The notes beneath the pieces are model-generated. The model did not search any database and was not told where the DNA came from. It was given only the letters and a program-made list of their open reading frames with translations. Of a stretch of 64,000 nucleotides of DNA, positions 1 to 11,878 are shown piece after piece. The stretch covers positions 255,722 to 319,721 of the forward strand of contig WIDE01000008.1 in NCBI GenBank assembly GCA_015039315.1. The letters are read 5' to 3'. Positions within the stretch are counted from its first letter, which is position 1; each line of letters starts with the position of its first letter. This DNA comes from Clavulina sp. PMI_390 (Eukaryota > Basidiomycota > Agaricomycetes > Cantharellales > Hydnaceae). Made by a program: the position numbers and the translations under genes.

Positions 1-3000
1 GTCTTCCTGAGCTTTGGCAGCCTTCTCCCTGGCCTTCAGCTCCTGACGCTCGCGCTCCGTCTGTCGAGTAAGGTCTTCCGCGTCGCCAATCAAGCGAGTC
101 TTCGCCTTCTCCAAAGATTTGACATAGCCATTGAGATCTTCGAGCTCCTTACGAGCCAGAGCAAGCTGACGATCAGTGACACGCTTTGCCTCCTCCAACA
201 CATGGACGTGCTCAACGATGGTCTTGTCCTGCTTGGAGCGGAGTTGAGACACTTCCCAGTCACGCTGATGAAGGTCGTCAAGGGCTTTCTTCAGCTCGCG
301 CTCAAGCTTGATGTTCTGATCCTTGAGTTCGTTGGCTTCCCGCTTCTGAAGCTTGGCAGCTTGCTCGATCTGTGTTCGTTTCTGAGTCTCGGTTTCGATC
401 TGCTTACGCAGACTCTCGAGCTGGCGGATCCAAGAGGTCTTGTCCCTCTCCATCTGGAGAACAGCATCCTCAAAGTCTTGGTGCTTCGACATCGCAACGG
501 TCAGTTGACGATCAAGAGCCTATGTAGAACCGAAATTAGATTTTTATCATATAGATGCAATGTGGTAGCGTACCTCTTTTGCTTTGAGCGCCTCACTAAG
601 CTGTCCCTCAATATCAATGTGTTTAGACCTGAACTCGTGGAGCTCGCCCTCGGCTGCTTTTTTCGCCTTGTCAGCAGCATGTAGAGATGCAGTAGCCTCA
701 GCAAGCGACTTCTCTGAAGCCTCTGCACGAGCTTTAAGGTCAGCCAGGGCCTCAGTAGCCGTACTATGGTCACGCTGAAGGGACTCGAGCTCAATCTTGA
801 GTTTACTCAAGGCGGCAGCATCTTCGCGTTTGGCATCGACAGCAGATTGCTGGATCTTGGTGATGCGAGCACGAAGATCAGCAAGCTCCACCTCCTTGCT
901 TCTCTCCACCTCAGATCGCTTCGTGTCTTCCGACGCTTTAGCCTCGAGGAGAGACCGCAGTTCATCAAGCTCTTCTTCAAGTCGAGCACGAGCTTCAACG
1001 CCTTGCTTACGGGCACCGTCGGAGACTTGAAGGTCGGCAGTAAGGGTCTCGACACGAGCTTGCAGCTCAGCGAATTGCTTGAGGGTCGTATCGCGTTCGG
1101 ATCGCGCAGTACCAAGGAGGTTCATTGCTTTGCCAAGGTCATCTTCCTTCTTTTGGACCATTTTATCGTAGTCGGCAGTCGTTTGAGTGAGCTCTGCGAG
1201 CTGATCGCGAATCACGCGGTTGGCTCTTTCAAGATCGTCAGCCTTGACATTAACGGCGGCCCTATGATTCATTACGTCAATATGGATACCTGAAATCAAA
1301 TTGTAGAACATACCGAGCTTTTACCTCAGCAGCTAGTTTGGCCTCCATCTCGGAGAGAGCAGTCTCAGCACGAGATTTGAGTCTGGCCAAGTCCTCCTCC
1401 TTCTCGGCGAGGGCGCGCTTGGCGTCGTTGAGCTCCTTTTCTAGTTGCTCATAGCGGACACGAGCAGCCTCAAATTCAGCTTCCTGCCGGGTCTTCTCCC
1501 CCATCAGACCATCTTCTTTTTCGATCCACGCCTTTTCTGCCCTCTCTAGACGAGTGAGATGGTCTGCAGCTTCATCGAATGCAGCTTTGAGGGCTGTATA
1601 CTTCTTCTCGCCAGAGGCCTGGGTCGCCATCGCGCGATCGAGCTGGGACTCGAGGGTTTCGAGATCAGACTGCAATGTCGTAGTCTCTTGCAAGAGTTCT
1701 TCCTCGCGCTGCCGGCTTCTCTCGAGCATACGATCTTTGTCGAGGGTCAGCTCGCGCTCGCCGGCCAGCTCTGCCTCCACGCGCTGCTTCTCAGATTCAA
1801 GTTCCATCTTGAGAGTCTCGAGAGCAAGCTTTTCGCGCTCATCACGCTCTGCTCGCTCTTTGGCAAGAGCCAGCTCCAACTCTTTCCGGCGTAGCTCCTC
1901 ATCGTTTCGAGTGGCCGCGAGAAGGGGACGGACTTTTGTGAAGAGCTGCCACCATGGCCACTCGCGTAGCTCACCATAAATACGTGCGTTCCGCTGAATG
2001 GTGCGAACTGCTGAAGCACGATTGAGAATCTTCTTGAGCTGACGGCGAGCCGTGAACATGCGGGCTGCAGATTGAATGCGGGAGATGATATCGTAAAGCA
2101 ATGTGTCTCGGCGCTCTTCGAGCTCGGCAAGGACGCCAGCTTTGAAGAAGATCTTGGAGTTGCCGATCGCGTAGCTCGAACGTTCAAGATCGAGGGCGTC
2201 AACCATTCGTGTACACGCCTTGCGACCATCCATGTAGCCTGGGGGGAGAATACCGGGAGTGAGGATTTCGTACTGATGGCGGAACTCAGCGAAAGGAAGG
2301 CGGTTGGGGTAACCCAATCGGGCGATACGAATGCCCTCCAGGACACCATTACAACGAAGCTGGTCCAAGACAGAGGGCACATCTATCCGTCCAGGCTTCT
2401 TCTCGGAGTTGGGAACGATACAACGAACGAAGTGGGGTTGCGTTGCATTAAGCTGGGTCATGAGATTGACGAGTTGCTCTTTGTGCCTCTGCCCTACGGT
2501 ACGGAATGCACCTTTCTTTACGCGCTTTTTCAAGGCGGCGATACCAAAGCTCTCCCCTGGCTCGACATAGTCCGCAAATAACTGCGCGATATACGGCTCA
2601 GTGGCTGTGGAGAGAACTCGAGTTAAGTTGTCATGAAGTGGGTCCTTGTTCTTCTCCAACCATCCAGAAGTATCATAAGTGACCTTTCCAGCGTAATGGG
2701 TCACGACGAACCCTTGAGCGAAGCGGGAAGGAATGTATTTCCCAGCGCCAGGGTGTTGATGAGATTCATCGGAGTCAGATGGCGACCAGAGACTGTTCAG
2801 CTTCTCGGTGAAGGTGATATCGGTCGCTTTCGGCATGATGCACTCCTCGTCAAGTAGGCTGAGAATGCCAATAGGCTCTCGAGACTCGATCAAGTCGATC
2901 GTTGGCTGAAGATCATGTCCAAAGTTCTGGAATGACCAATCGATACTCTCTCGAGCATATTCTTCCTGCTCCAGGACGAACAATCGGTGGTTGAAGAACT

Positions 3001-4823
3001 GCTGCAGTCTTTCGTTCGTATGGTTGATGCAAAGCTGCTCGAAGCTGTTGACCTCGAAGATCTCGAAGCCAGCAATGTCCAGAACACCAATGAAGGAGGC
3101 TTTATTCGAGGGGCGATGAAGAGCCTTGTTGATGCGCTCCACCATCGCTCCGAATGACTTCTCATATAGAGTTTTACTCAGAGATGCGAGTTCATCGAGT
3201 GCCTGCTGCTTCGTGCGAGCTTGTGTTACCCACTCACGACCAGCCATTGATCGCGGGCGAAGTACAGCCTTGGTGAACTCTGCAACAGGGAGGCCCAACA
3301 AATGGCAAGCTTTCTCCACTTGCGAGGGTGAGGTGAAATGAGCCTGATCCGAACGATCAGAGTTGATCTCGATATTCCCTAGATGAAGGATAGCAGCAAC
3401 GATCCTGAACAAGTCGAACTGCTCATCAGGGCCAAAGCCCACGACATCTAAGGCTCCCTGGATTTACGGTGGCAGGACAATAAACGATTAGACTAGGCGG
3501 GGAAGGTGCGATTGAAACCAGAATTCGTACCCTTAGCTGTCGCCACTCCTCGCGATCATTAACACCATCGATTTGACGTCTTGACTTGTTGAGGATGGCA
3601 TAGTCGTCAATATCACCATCCAGAAGAAGCCTCCCTAAAGTGTCTTCCTGTAAGATAACAAGCAATAACATGAACAGGAATACCCATACCTTTTAGGGTT
3701 CCACCGCCACTTAGCAGCTGGTAGAAAACGTGGAATCCTCTTTCCAACTCATTTCGGCTAGTAACCCTGCTCTTCTCCAGGAGGTACCAGTCAATGTTGG
3801 CGCCAGCGATGGTGTTGTCGCGAGCAAAGCTTATTCGCACAAACTTGCCAAATCGACTTGAGTTATTGTTTCGTTGCGTTTGGGCGTTACCAAAGGCCTC
3901 CAGAATTGGATTTGCTTGGAGGATTTGGCGTTCTAGTAGACCAAGGGTGGTCGTTCTGGATACACCCGTCATATTTGACGCAATAGCCCGTTGGCCAGGA
4001 CCAAATTGGGATCTTGCAGTAAGTTGTGGTATCACAGGAGCTGCGGCAGTAGCGACTGGGGCATGCTCAGTAGCAATTGCGGCTAAGTATTGGATGACCT
4101 TCTTCGTGTTCTCGGTCTTGCCAGCACCAGATTCTCCTCTATCAATTGCGAGACTTCGTCAGTAATGGCCAGCGGCAAGAGCCCGTAACGTACGTGATGA
4201 GGATAGACTGGTTTTCTCGTTGTTCTCCCATGCTCACCCATGCTTGTTCTGCTATAGAGAAAATGTGGGGAGGGTTCTCCTCCTTTCGCTTGTTGCGATA
4301 TTGTTGAACAACTGAATCGGTGTAAAGGGGTAGGTTGGTGTAGGGATTTATTGCGACTAAGAAAAGACCGGAGTAAGTCTTAAAAGAGAAAAGTCAGTGA
4401 TGGGTCGTCTTCGAGTTCATATGAGAGTCACTATACATAGATGGCCCCTGAACCATAACGGAGACGAAGGTTGTGAACAACGCTAGCTTCATTGAGATGG
4501 GTGAGATCGGCGACGTCGTCTACACGATCGAACTTTGGCGGATTCATCGGCGAAAGCGACCACTTCGGTACGCTACGCGTCTAGATGCGCGTCAAGCCGG
4601 TGAGCAGGTGAGTACATGAGGCACATGTTGGATGACGCACCTCACTACCAGTCGACAGCATAACTTCTGAAACCTCGTCGTTCTCGCGCATTACCCATGC
4701 TGCTAGATATCCATCCTTTTCATCGGGAACCCAGACCCACTTTCTTTCGTTAAATTCGGCCGTCAACACGGCGGCGCGAGCAGCCTCTGCGCCCAACGAT
4801 GGCCGCCCAGCCTGAATAGGCAT
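1..4823 (-). CDS. Conventional (type II) myosin heavy chain, 5' part; continues beyond the left edge
   Basis: Actin-based motor for cytokinesis and contractility. Exon 1 (4641-4823) starts at ATG 4823 and encodes the SH3-like N-terminal module ([20 protein letters not shown]). Further exons lie at about 4440-4580, 4196-4380, 3690-4143, 3530-3655, 1325-3450, 547-1280 and 1-520. Visible motor motifs are the P-loop GESGAGKT (about 4140), switch [11 protein letters not shown] (about 3850), switch II DIAGFE (about 3070) and the actin-binding/converter stretch with [14 protein letters not shown]. An IQ-like neck follows ([25 protein letters not shown], about 2000), then a long heptad coiled coil rich in E, K, L and A to the window edge. 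The tail makes this class II rather than class I or V. The splice near 1280-1325 is not settled: a donor follows AAE, but the best-phased acceptor is an unusual AAG. The 3' end lies outside the window. Confidence 0.93.
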
Positions 4824-5125
4824 AATAATCCAGACGCGCTAGAGGAATCAGAAGAAGTAATAAATCGTGAAGTTTCAGTAGTACAGAGAGGGCCTCAGAT
4901 GCTGGAGGCGTAATTCAGAAGAACTGTCGAGATTTGTGAGGTTATGTTGATACTTGATTGAGACGTAAACATTCAACATGTGTTCACGACGCGTGTTTTG
5001 GGACACTGAATCGCATTGATTGAATGTACTAGAAATGTAATAATCGCGAGAAGATAAGCTCTTGACGGCGGCTTTAGCATTTGTTGACGCGTTTGGACCG
5101 TACAGAAGCCTAGGACCTGCTTGGG
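4824..5125. other. Intergenic: myosin upstream region / FMO-1 downstream region
   Basis: About 300 bp between the myosin start and the last codon of FMO-1. I see no open frame, RNA gene or repeat. It should contain the myosin promoter and the FMO-1 3'UTR. Confidence 0.5.
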
Positions 5126-7170
5126 CTAAGCCTTCTTAGGAGGCACCTTGCCGTTAGCCTTCCAGATTACATCCGCAGCCCCATCCCACTTCTTACGACC
5201 CCTAAGGCGATGTGAAGCGGGGAGATCGGGGCCATCCATTACAAGGCTGGACAAGGCCCGATTGTTCCACCACCACTTCCACCCTTCCCACGACCATAGA
5301 GTAGTGTGGGAATCATCGCAACCTGCTTCAGCAGCCAATGCATGTACCACGTCAACGGGGATGAATCCTGCAGTGACCTTTCCGCTGGTGGTCCAGATGT
5401 CAGCACAAAGCACAAAGCACAAAGCACACATAACACCAATGTCTCATCATAGATGACGTACTATTTCTTGAGGCCAGTCAAGTACTTGGCCTCTTTCCGA
5501 GACTGTTTCATGATCTTCTCCAAGCCAGGGAGCTTGACATTGCCGCTCCAAACGCTTGCCACCCACATAGTTTGGATATCGGACAGAGGGGCAATGCCCG
5601 TTGGAGCGTATACCTGAGAAAGAATCAAAAGCTCTGGGAGCTGGGCCGTCAAGGTGTAACGGAAGCGAGGAAACTCGGCAGGCTTGGCCGCATCATACCC
5701 CATCCTCTGTAATACCGCTTGCGATAGGGGCGCAGATTTTGCGGGGTCGTTGGTGTACCCAGTGGCAAAGATGATGGCATCGATAGAATGCAGCTCACGC
5801 CCATCAGTGAGAACGACACTGTTGTCAGACATCACGTTCGCAATCGGCGGAATGGGCTCTGCATGCAAGTCAGCACGATATGCTCCAACAGAACGAACGG
5901 CAGACTCACCAACACGACCAGCCATGAGAAGAGGGTAGATATCATCGCTAATGGTTGGAGGAGCAGCACGTGTATCAGGTGCCGGAGTAAAACCCCATTC
6001 CTTCTTGTATTTGAAAGTAGTGGAACGACTACATAAAATTATATTAGTAGAAGTCGGTTTGGAGAGTAGGCACAGCAACGTACACCACATTCACGTAGAT
6101 TTCTTGGAAGGTTCCGCTAGAGTAAGGGATCATTTTCTCCAGGAAAGCTTGGAGATATGCTGTTCGCCTGGTCTGCAAGCAATCAATGGGCTTCCCACCC
6201 CACATTCTAGGGAGCTAGTGAGTGTGGAATAAGCTCAGCTCCTAGGTTGCAGAAGAACGAGAGATGCGACACGAAATCTCACTATTTGAACGCCACGACG
6301 ATGGGTCATGTAGATCCTGCCAGCTCCAGCCTTATCAAGCTCAGTGCATATGTCCGCTGCTGAGATGCGTGAGCCCACAATAAGAACATTCTTTCCGTGG
6401 TAGGGGTCACCGCTAGCAGGATCCAAGTATTAGTGATGTCTCTACCTGAAATGAGTGGGCACAAAAGCGCACCTCCTGAATTGGCCAGCATGAACGACAG
6501 GTCCTCCAAAGCGTTCAATGCCCTCTACAGCTGGGGTATATGGGAGGGTACATGCCCCAGTCGCAACCACCACACGGTCGACCACGATGGCCTGTTCTTC
6601 GCCAATCGAGTTCTCCGACGATTTATATTTGACGGCAAACTTGACTCCTTCATCTGCGGGCGCGAAGTCGACCGAGGTCACAGCGCTGTTAAATCGAATT
6701 TTGGGCAGGAGATTGAATTGTTTGGCATAAGATTCGATAAATGAGACCATCCAGTCTGCAGTGGGGAAGAGGGGGCAATCTACCAAGAAAACACCATTAA
6801 CACATGCGTTAATAACAGCAACGAGATTCAGCTTACCATCGGGCATAGGAAAGTCGGTGAAACCCATCTTCATCACAAAAATCTTTCAGCGGCGAGATCG
6901 TTTTAGCAGTGGGCAACGCACGTACTCTGTGTTTTGAGAAACTGGGAACGGTGTTCTTCATCACCCCAGGGCCAGAGACATCATCAGGCTTGTACCTCCA
7001 TAGCCCACCGACAGCAGACTGCCAGCATATAGGATCAACACATAGACTGACAGCAAAGGAAAGTGGAAACCCACGTCTCTCTCGAACACGATAGGTTCAA
7101 GACCCTCCTCGATACAGTTTTTGGCGGCCGCAAGACCTGTGAAACCTGCGCCTATAATAGCAACGAGCAT
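5126..7170 (-). CDS. Flavin-containing monooxygenase (FMO-like), copy 1
   Basis: Predicted FAD/NADPH-dependent monooxygenase acting on N-, S- or carbonyl groups of an unknown substrate. It starts at ATG 7170 and opens directly with the FAD Rossmann motif [14 protein letters not shown]. The FMO signature FxGxxxHxxxF appears as [11 protein letters not shown] (about 6500). The NADP-binding turn is [10 protein letters not shown], where a usual glycine is replaced by Arg and another by Ala. The ATG-typical motif FATGYTND is at about 5740. The main frame reaches an in-frame TAG at 5461, but this stop lies inside an intron. Splicing 5461 (GTACGT) to 5385 (CCACCAG) in phase 2 joins KK to YGKVTAGF and adds a Trp-rich tail ([11 protein letters not shown] ... 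[21 protein letters not shown]) ending at 5126. The tandem copy has the same tail and the same intron. The intron contains a short GCACAAA repeat. Several upstream introns are present. Confidence 0.88.
5403..5430. repeat. Short tandem repeat (GCACAAA)x3 plus GCACACA
   Basis: Three exact 7-nt units followed by one imperfect unit, lying inside the last intron of FMO-1. It is absent from the matching intron of FMO-2. Probably a microsatellite without function. Confidence 0.8.
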
Positions 7171-7580
7171 TGTTGTGCTGAAAAGGAAAGGTGACACTCT
7201 AGTATTTATGGAGGTAACAAGCTGGCTGGTTGGGTGCAAGTGTCGCCGTGTCCGTCCCCATTGCCCACGCCCCCCCCTTCGACTGAATTGGCAAATCATC
7301 AGTGAGAACAGACTAGTATGAGGATCGAAACAATGATTTAGCCGCAAATCTTTCCAATGTTGGCGTGAGAGAAGCGCAACCCACGTCTCAAGTGGTGAGA
7401 ATTTACTCAAATTAGGATTCCCCCCACGTGATCCGAGATGCTGATAGTGCAGTTCATGCTCCAGGGAAAACTCACAGAGCACATGGGAAAGTTCAAGATA
7501 GGCTTCATTAGGAATTTAAATATAAAAGATACGTGCGATTGGAATGGCTTGACTATGTCCTCGTATGTGCAGCGCTATCT
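7171..7580. promoter_or_regulatory. FMO-1 upstream region with CACGTG site
   Basis: A 410-bp spacer between the FMO-1 start and the FMO-2 stop. It holds a palindromic E-box CACGTG at 7425-7430, about 255 bp upstream of the FMO-1 ATG, and a C-rich run at about 7270-7279. The E-box is seen directly; its use as a bHLH-binding site is inference. FMO-2 also has a CACGTG upstream. Confidence 0.4.
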
Positions 7581-9653
7581 TCACTTCTTTGTACGTTGAG
7601 GGGGGACTTTCCCATTCGCCTTCCAGATAGCATCTTCAGCTCCGTCCCATTTCTTCCGGCCCCGGAGTCGATGAGAGGCAGGGATATCAGGCCCATCGAG
7701 GAGCAGGCTTGTAAGCGCCCGATGATTCCACCACCACTTCCATCCTGCCCAACTACCGAACCAGAACATGTGATCATCCTCGCAACCTGCCTCAACAGCC
7801 ATAAGGAACAGAATCTCGATTGGCATACTACCCGGTGTCGCGTCACCACTGTCAACATAAATTCAGCTTGCTATAGATCTCATTTGGTGAAGGAATAATC
7901 GAGGGACCATACAATTTCTGAAGCCCTTTGACCCACTTCTCCTCCTGCTTCGATACTCTTAACATATTCTTGTCTGTGGGGAGTTTCACGTTACCACTCC
8001 ATACACCAGCAAGCCACATGGCGCGGATATCGGCCATTAAGGGATAGCCACTTGGGGCAAACATTTGCGTCAAGACGCAGAGCTCGGGCAGCCCAACCGA
8101 AAGAGTATATCGATACCGCGGGATAGTGTCAGGAGTTTGGGGGTCATACCCCATCCTATCCAAGATTGCTTGGGAGAAAGGGACAGCAGTTCCAAAATCG
8201 AGAGAATATCCTGTGGCGAAGATGATGGCGTCAATTGAAGAGAGCTCGCGCCCGTCGCTGAGTGTTATTGAGGAGTCGGGGTTTATGTGTGAGATGCCTG
8301 ATACGGGTTCTAGAAAACAGAGACATTGTGCTAAGGAGCCATCGTGTCATCATGGCAAAAGACTTGACTGACCAACACGACCAGACGCCAATAAGTCATA
8401 AAGATCGTCTGTGATTGTGGGCACCGATGAACGGGTGTCGGGGGTGGGGGTAAATTTCCACTCTTTCTTGTACTTGAATGTTGTTGACCGTCTATCAAGC
8501 GAGCTATCAGGTACTAATTCATATAAAGAATGGTCACAAACCCACACTACGTTGACCACAATGTTGTGGAGATGTCCGCTCGAGTACGGCCATACCTTCT
8601 CCATCAGTGCTTGCAGGTTCGCTAACCTCCTGGTCAGTAGATGGTCGATAGGTTTACCATTCCAGTTCCGAGGAATCTAATAGAACGACAGCAGGTCTCA
8701 GTACAATGGATCCGAGGACAGAGCCTTCCACTTGCCAACTGCACTCCCCCACGGTGAGACATGTAAATCTTGCTGGCATCGCCTGAGTCTAAAAGGGCGC
8801 AGGTATCGGCTGCTGAGGTACGAGAACCGACCACAAGAACATTCTTTCCCTTGAATGGGATACCACTGAATTAAAAGGTGTGGTATTAGGGTGGTATCCA
8901 ATGACTTCGAGGGGAAGGTGGCGGACGCACTTTCGGAAACCACTTGTATGCGACACCGTTCCCGTGAAGTGCTCGATCCCAGGGATGTTGGGTATGTCAG
9001 GTTGCGACAATGCCCCACTGGCGATGACTACACGATCAACTATAACTGAGCTTTCTTCGCCGCTGAGTCTTGACTTGTGCGTGACTTCAAACTTGACGGT
9101 ATTGGGGTCGCTTGTGGGGGCAAAATCGACACGGGTGACGACTGTATTGAAGGTGATGTTTGGTAAAAGATTGAAATGTTCAGCATAGTCATTGAGGTGC
9201 TTTGCCATTGAGCTCGCGGGCAGCCAGAGCGGGGCATCTAGAAGGAAGCACTGGTGTCAACACGATGCCACTCTCAACCTTACCAGTACTCGCCATCTGG
9301 AAATGGAAAATCTGTGAATCCCATCTGCATAACAGTTTGCTTAGGCTTAGGAATGACATTAAAGAGCATTGAACACTTACCCTATGCTTGCAGAAGTTAG
9401 TTTTCGTGTTCTCCATCACACTGGTTACAGTCAGGTCATCAGGGCGGTAGTTCCACAAACCGCCGACTAGCAAACACGTTAGGGACCACATATTTACAGC
9501 CTAAGGCGTAGAATGTACACAGCAGCCTCGCCAAAACTCACGACATGATTCACGCTCGAACGCCACAACATCTGCTTCACCTCCAAACTCCTCCAAACAA
9601 TTCTTGATCGCTGTAAGGCCAGAGACACCGCAACCGACGACCGCGATCAACAT
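7581..9653 (-). CDS. Flavin-containing monooxygenase (FMO-like), copy 2
   Basis: Tandem paralogue of the neighbouring FMO, same strand. ATG 9653 gives MLIAVVGCGVSGLTAIKN, an FAD-binding GxGxxG turn at the extreme N terminus. The FMO fingerprint is FTGTVSHTSGF (about 8970), an exact FxGxxxHxxxF. The second nucleotide-binding turn is VGSRTSAADTCALL (about 8800), and FATGYS... is near 8210. An apparent stop near 7854 lies in an intron: donor GTATGG at 7912, acceptor TTGACAG ending at 7849, phase 2. This joins QK to FGDATPGSMPIEI and leads to the tail GWKWWWNHRALTSLLLDGPDIPASH... ending KK at 7581. The shared intron position and tail with FMO-1 support both models. Several further introns interrupt the N-terminal half. 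Substrate unknown. Confidence 0.88.
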
Positions 9654-10128
9654 TCTACGTATTTGGGCGAGGGGGTTGTTTGAAGCACACGTTTAGGGAT
9701 GATTGAGGTGCAGCCAGAAGCTGAGGTGGCTGAAATATGTGAAGTCAAACGATTCACGGCGCGGTGGGGTGAACTGCCCGTATGCTGACAAGTGTCAATA
9801 TCACGTGTAGAGAGAATTAATGCGCGCTAAGGCAAGGCATCTCCGTGATGGCCCTTGGGGCTGCATATATGATTTGTGCAAGTCGTATACATTCCTCCCA
9901 ACACGAAGGTAAATGATGATTACAAGAAGCTGAGCGGGCACAGTTTGTTGTGACTCAGTCAGCGTTCTCACCTCCGTCACGGTACTCGCAACCACTATAT
10001 GTGAGTAGACCTTCGGAGCCAGTTCACGAGCATGCGATTCAAATCAAATCAGACGGCAATCCGCTTCGATCAATATTATCTGGTGACAACGAGCTCCTTC
10101 CTCTCCACAGTGAGGCTCCTCACGAGCC
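9654..10128. promoter_or_regulatory. Divergent intergenic region, FMO-2 / F-box gene
   Basis: About 475 bp separating FMO-2 (-) from the F-box-like gene (+). It contains a CACGTG palindrome at 9802-9807, about 150 bp upstream of the FMO-2 ATG. No other structure recognised. Confidence 0.4.
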
Positions 10129-11740
10129 ATGCAATCGCGCGGCAAAAATACCAAACCTAAGGACCTCTTCCGATATGAATCTATCAGGAAGCGGGGGGAG
10201 GCACGACCACCTCGTCCTACACCAAAGGCTTTGATAGCGCCCTCTGCCAATATCACCCATCTCCCTCCCGAACTACTCTCTCATATTCTGCACCTTGGTC
10301 TTCCGAATTTTGAGAGCGAATGGCGTTTTACACTTGCCAAAACCATCATTCCGACGAGAAAATATTTGCTCAAAGTCCTTTTGGTCTGTCGGTTATGGAA
10401 CGAAGTCGCGATCTCAACGCCCATACTTTGGAGATTTTGCTACTGGGGAGCGCTCGATTGGCATCGATCCGATGAAGGCTGTATCGCACCATTCTACGCC
10501 TATCTCAATCGTTCGAAAGAGTGCCCTATATGGGTTTTTCTTGATGGTGTTGATCCTACGGAAGAAGCAGGGTCTGAAAGAGCTTGGGCTCAGAGGTCTA
10601 GCGATCTTGGCCAAGCATTAGTTGGGCACTGCCCACGGATCTATGCCTTAGCAGTCACACGACCAGCTGCCAGAACTTGGGAAGATCAAGCGCCTCTCAG
10701 TTCCCTTCGACATTTCTGGATTTCCCCTGAGGAATTTGAGGCGGCGTACCTCCCTACAATTCCCCACGTCGAGAATATATCTATCCACGACGATGCCGAG
10801 TCTCAAGGGTCCCTTCCAGCCTCCGGGTATATTACAGCCTCATCCACCGTCAAGAGATTGGAGCTTTTTTCCTCCGATTACGCGATCTGGAATCAGTTCA
10901 TTAGGCATTGCCCCTCACTAGAGCACCTCACGCTCGTCAAATGCATCATACACAACATCGATCCAGTTCCACCAACTGTGCATTCAATACTTTTCCGAGG
11001 CGATCGAGCGGAGTTCAATCACTCTGCCGCACTCTTCGCCCATTGTGTACGATCCTTGCATCTGATCCTCCAAGGGCCGACTATAACTACGCCGACTGAT
11101 GCAGAGATTGTCGGCCCATTACCTATTCTTCCTTTCCTCACATCTCTCCACCTCCAATTTTTTGCTCAAGACTGGCTTGCATTTGAGGAGCTACTTGAAA
11201 ATGCTCCCGCATTACAAGTCATCAAGGTATCCGCAGGACCGCGTGCGCTTAATGCCACAAACTTTCTCACTCTGCCTTTGTGGTTGCGGCAACGGGGACC
11301 GGGCGAAGAGCCTACCAACAACACAGACTCGACCCTGAACGGGGATGGCCCCCGACTCGTCTGTGCCCCATTGCTACAGCACATCACAGTCCTCGGCTTT
11401 TGTTACTCCACCGAGGCCGAAAAAGTCCTGTCTCTCCCCGATGCGGCGCATAGACTCTTCCACGGCCGCCCGATGCTTGAAAAAATCGAGATCTTGTGTG
11501 ACCAGCATAGAATTCCACCCGTAGCGTGGCACCAGGCAGTCCTGCGCGCTCACCCATTAGGGAAGCTGGATTTGAGAGAGGAACCGTACGATATCGGTAG
11601 AGCGAAGCTGAAAGAATGGGCCTTGTCTGTTGCTACATATCACGAAAGGAAAAGCCCGGGATTCAAGGTATGCTGCGAGTTGACTTTCGCTAACAGAACA
11701 ATATTGACACTCCATATTTCTGCAGGCCATGGTTGAATAA
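10129..11740 (+). CDS. F-box-like protein (about 517 aa)
   Basis: Likely substrate receptor of an SCF ubiquitin ligase, the common role of this basidiomycete family. An F-box-like segment sits at about residues 44-100 (ITHLPPELLSHILHLG ... LLKVLLVCRLWNEVAISTPILWRFC), followed by degenerate leucine-rich strands (VKRLELF, LEHLTLVKCI, LTSLHLQFF). No catalytic motif is seen. The long frame reads to a TGA at 11736, but a consensus intron (GTATGC at 11668, branch-like GCTAAC, TGCAG ending 11725) gives a new end, KAMVE-stop at 11740, in phase 0. I prefer the spliced end. The N terminus is basic (MQSRGKNTKPKDLFRYES). F-box genes recur in this window, but this one is not close in sequence to the others. 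Confidence 0.75.
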
Positions 11741-11878
11741 TCTATTCTGAAAGGGGTGGGGGTATACAGCGATGTGAGGGGTTTGACAATGATCTACAGT
11801 ACAAGTGTTATAGCGAATGGGAGTTGTTTTTTATGCCCTTTTGAGGGTCGTAGTTGTAGCGATCCTCAGTTCAATATT

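Noticed and set aside
547..1311. Long plus-strand frames opposite the myosin coil (for example 766-1293)
   Set aside because: Antisense shadows of a heptad-rich coding region with biased composition; no domain is recognisable in them.
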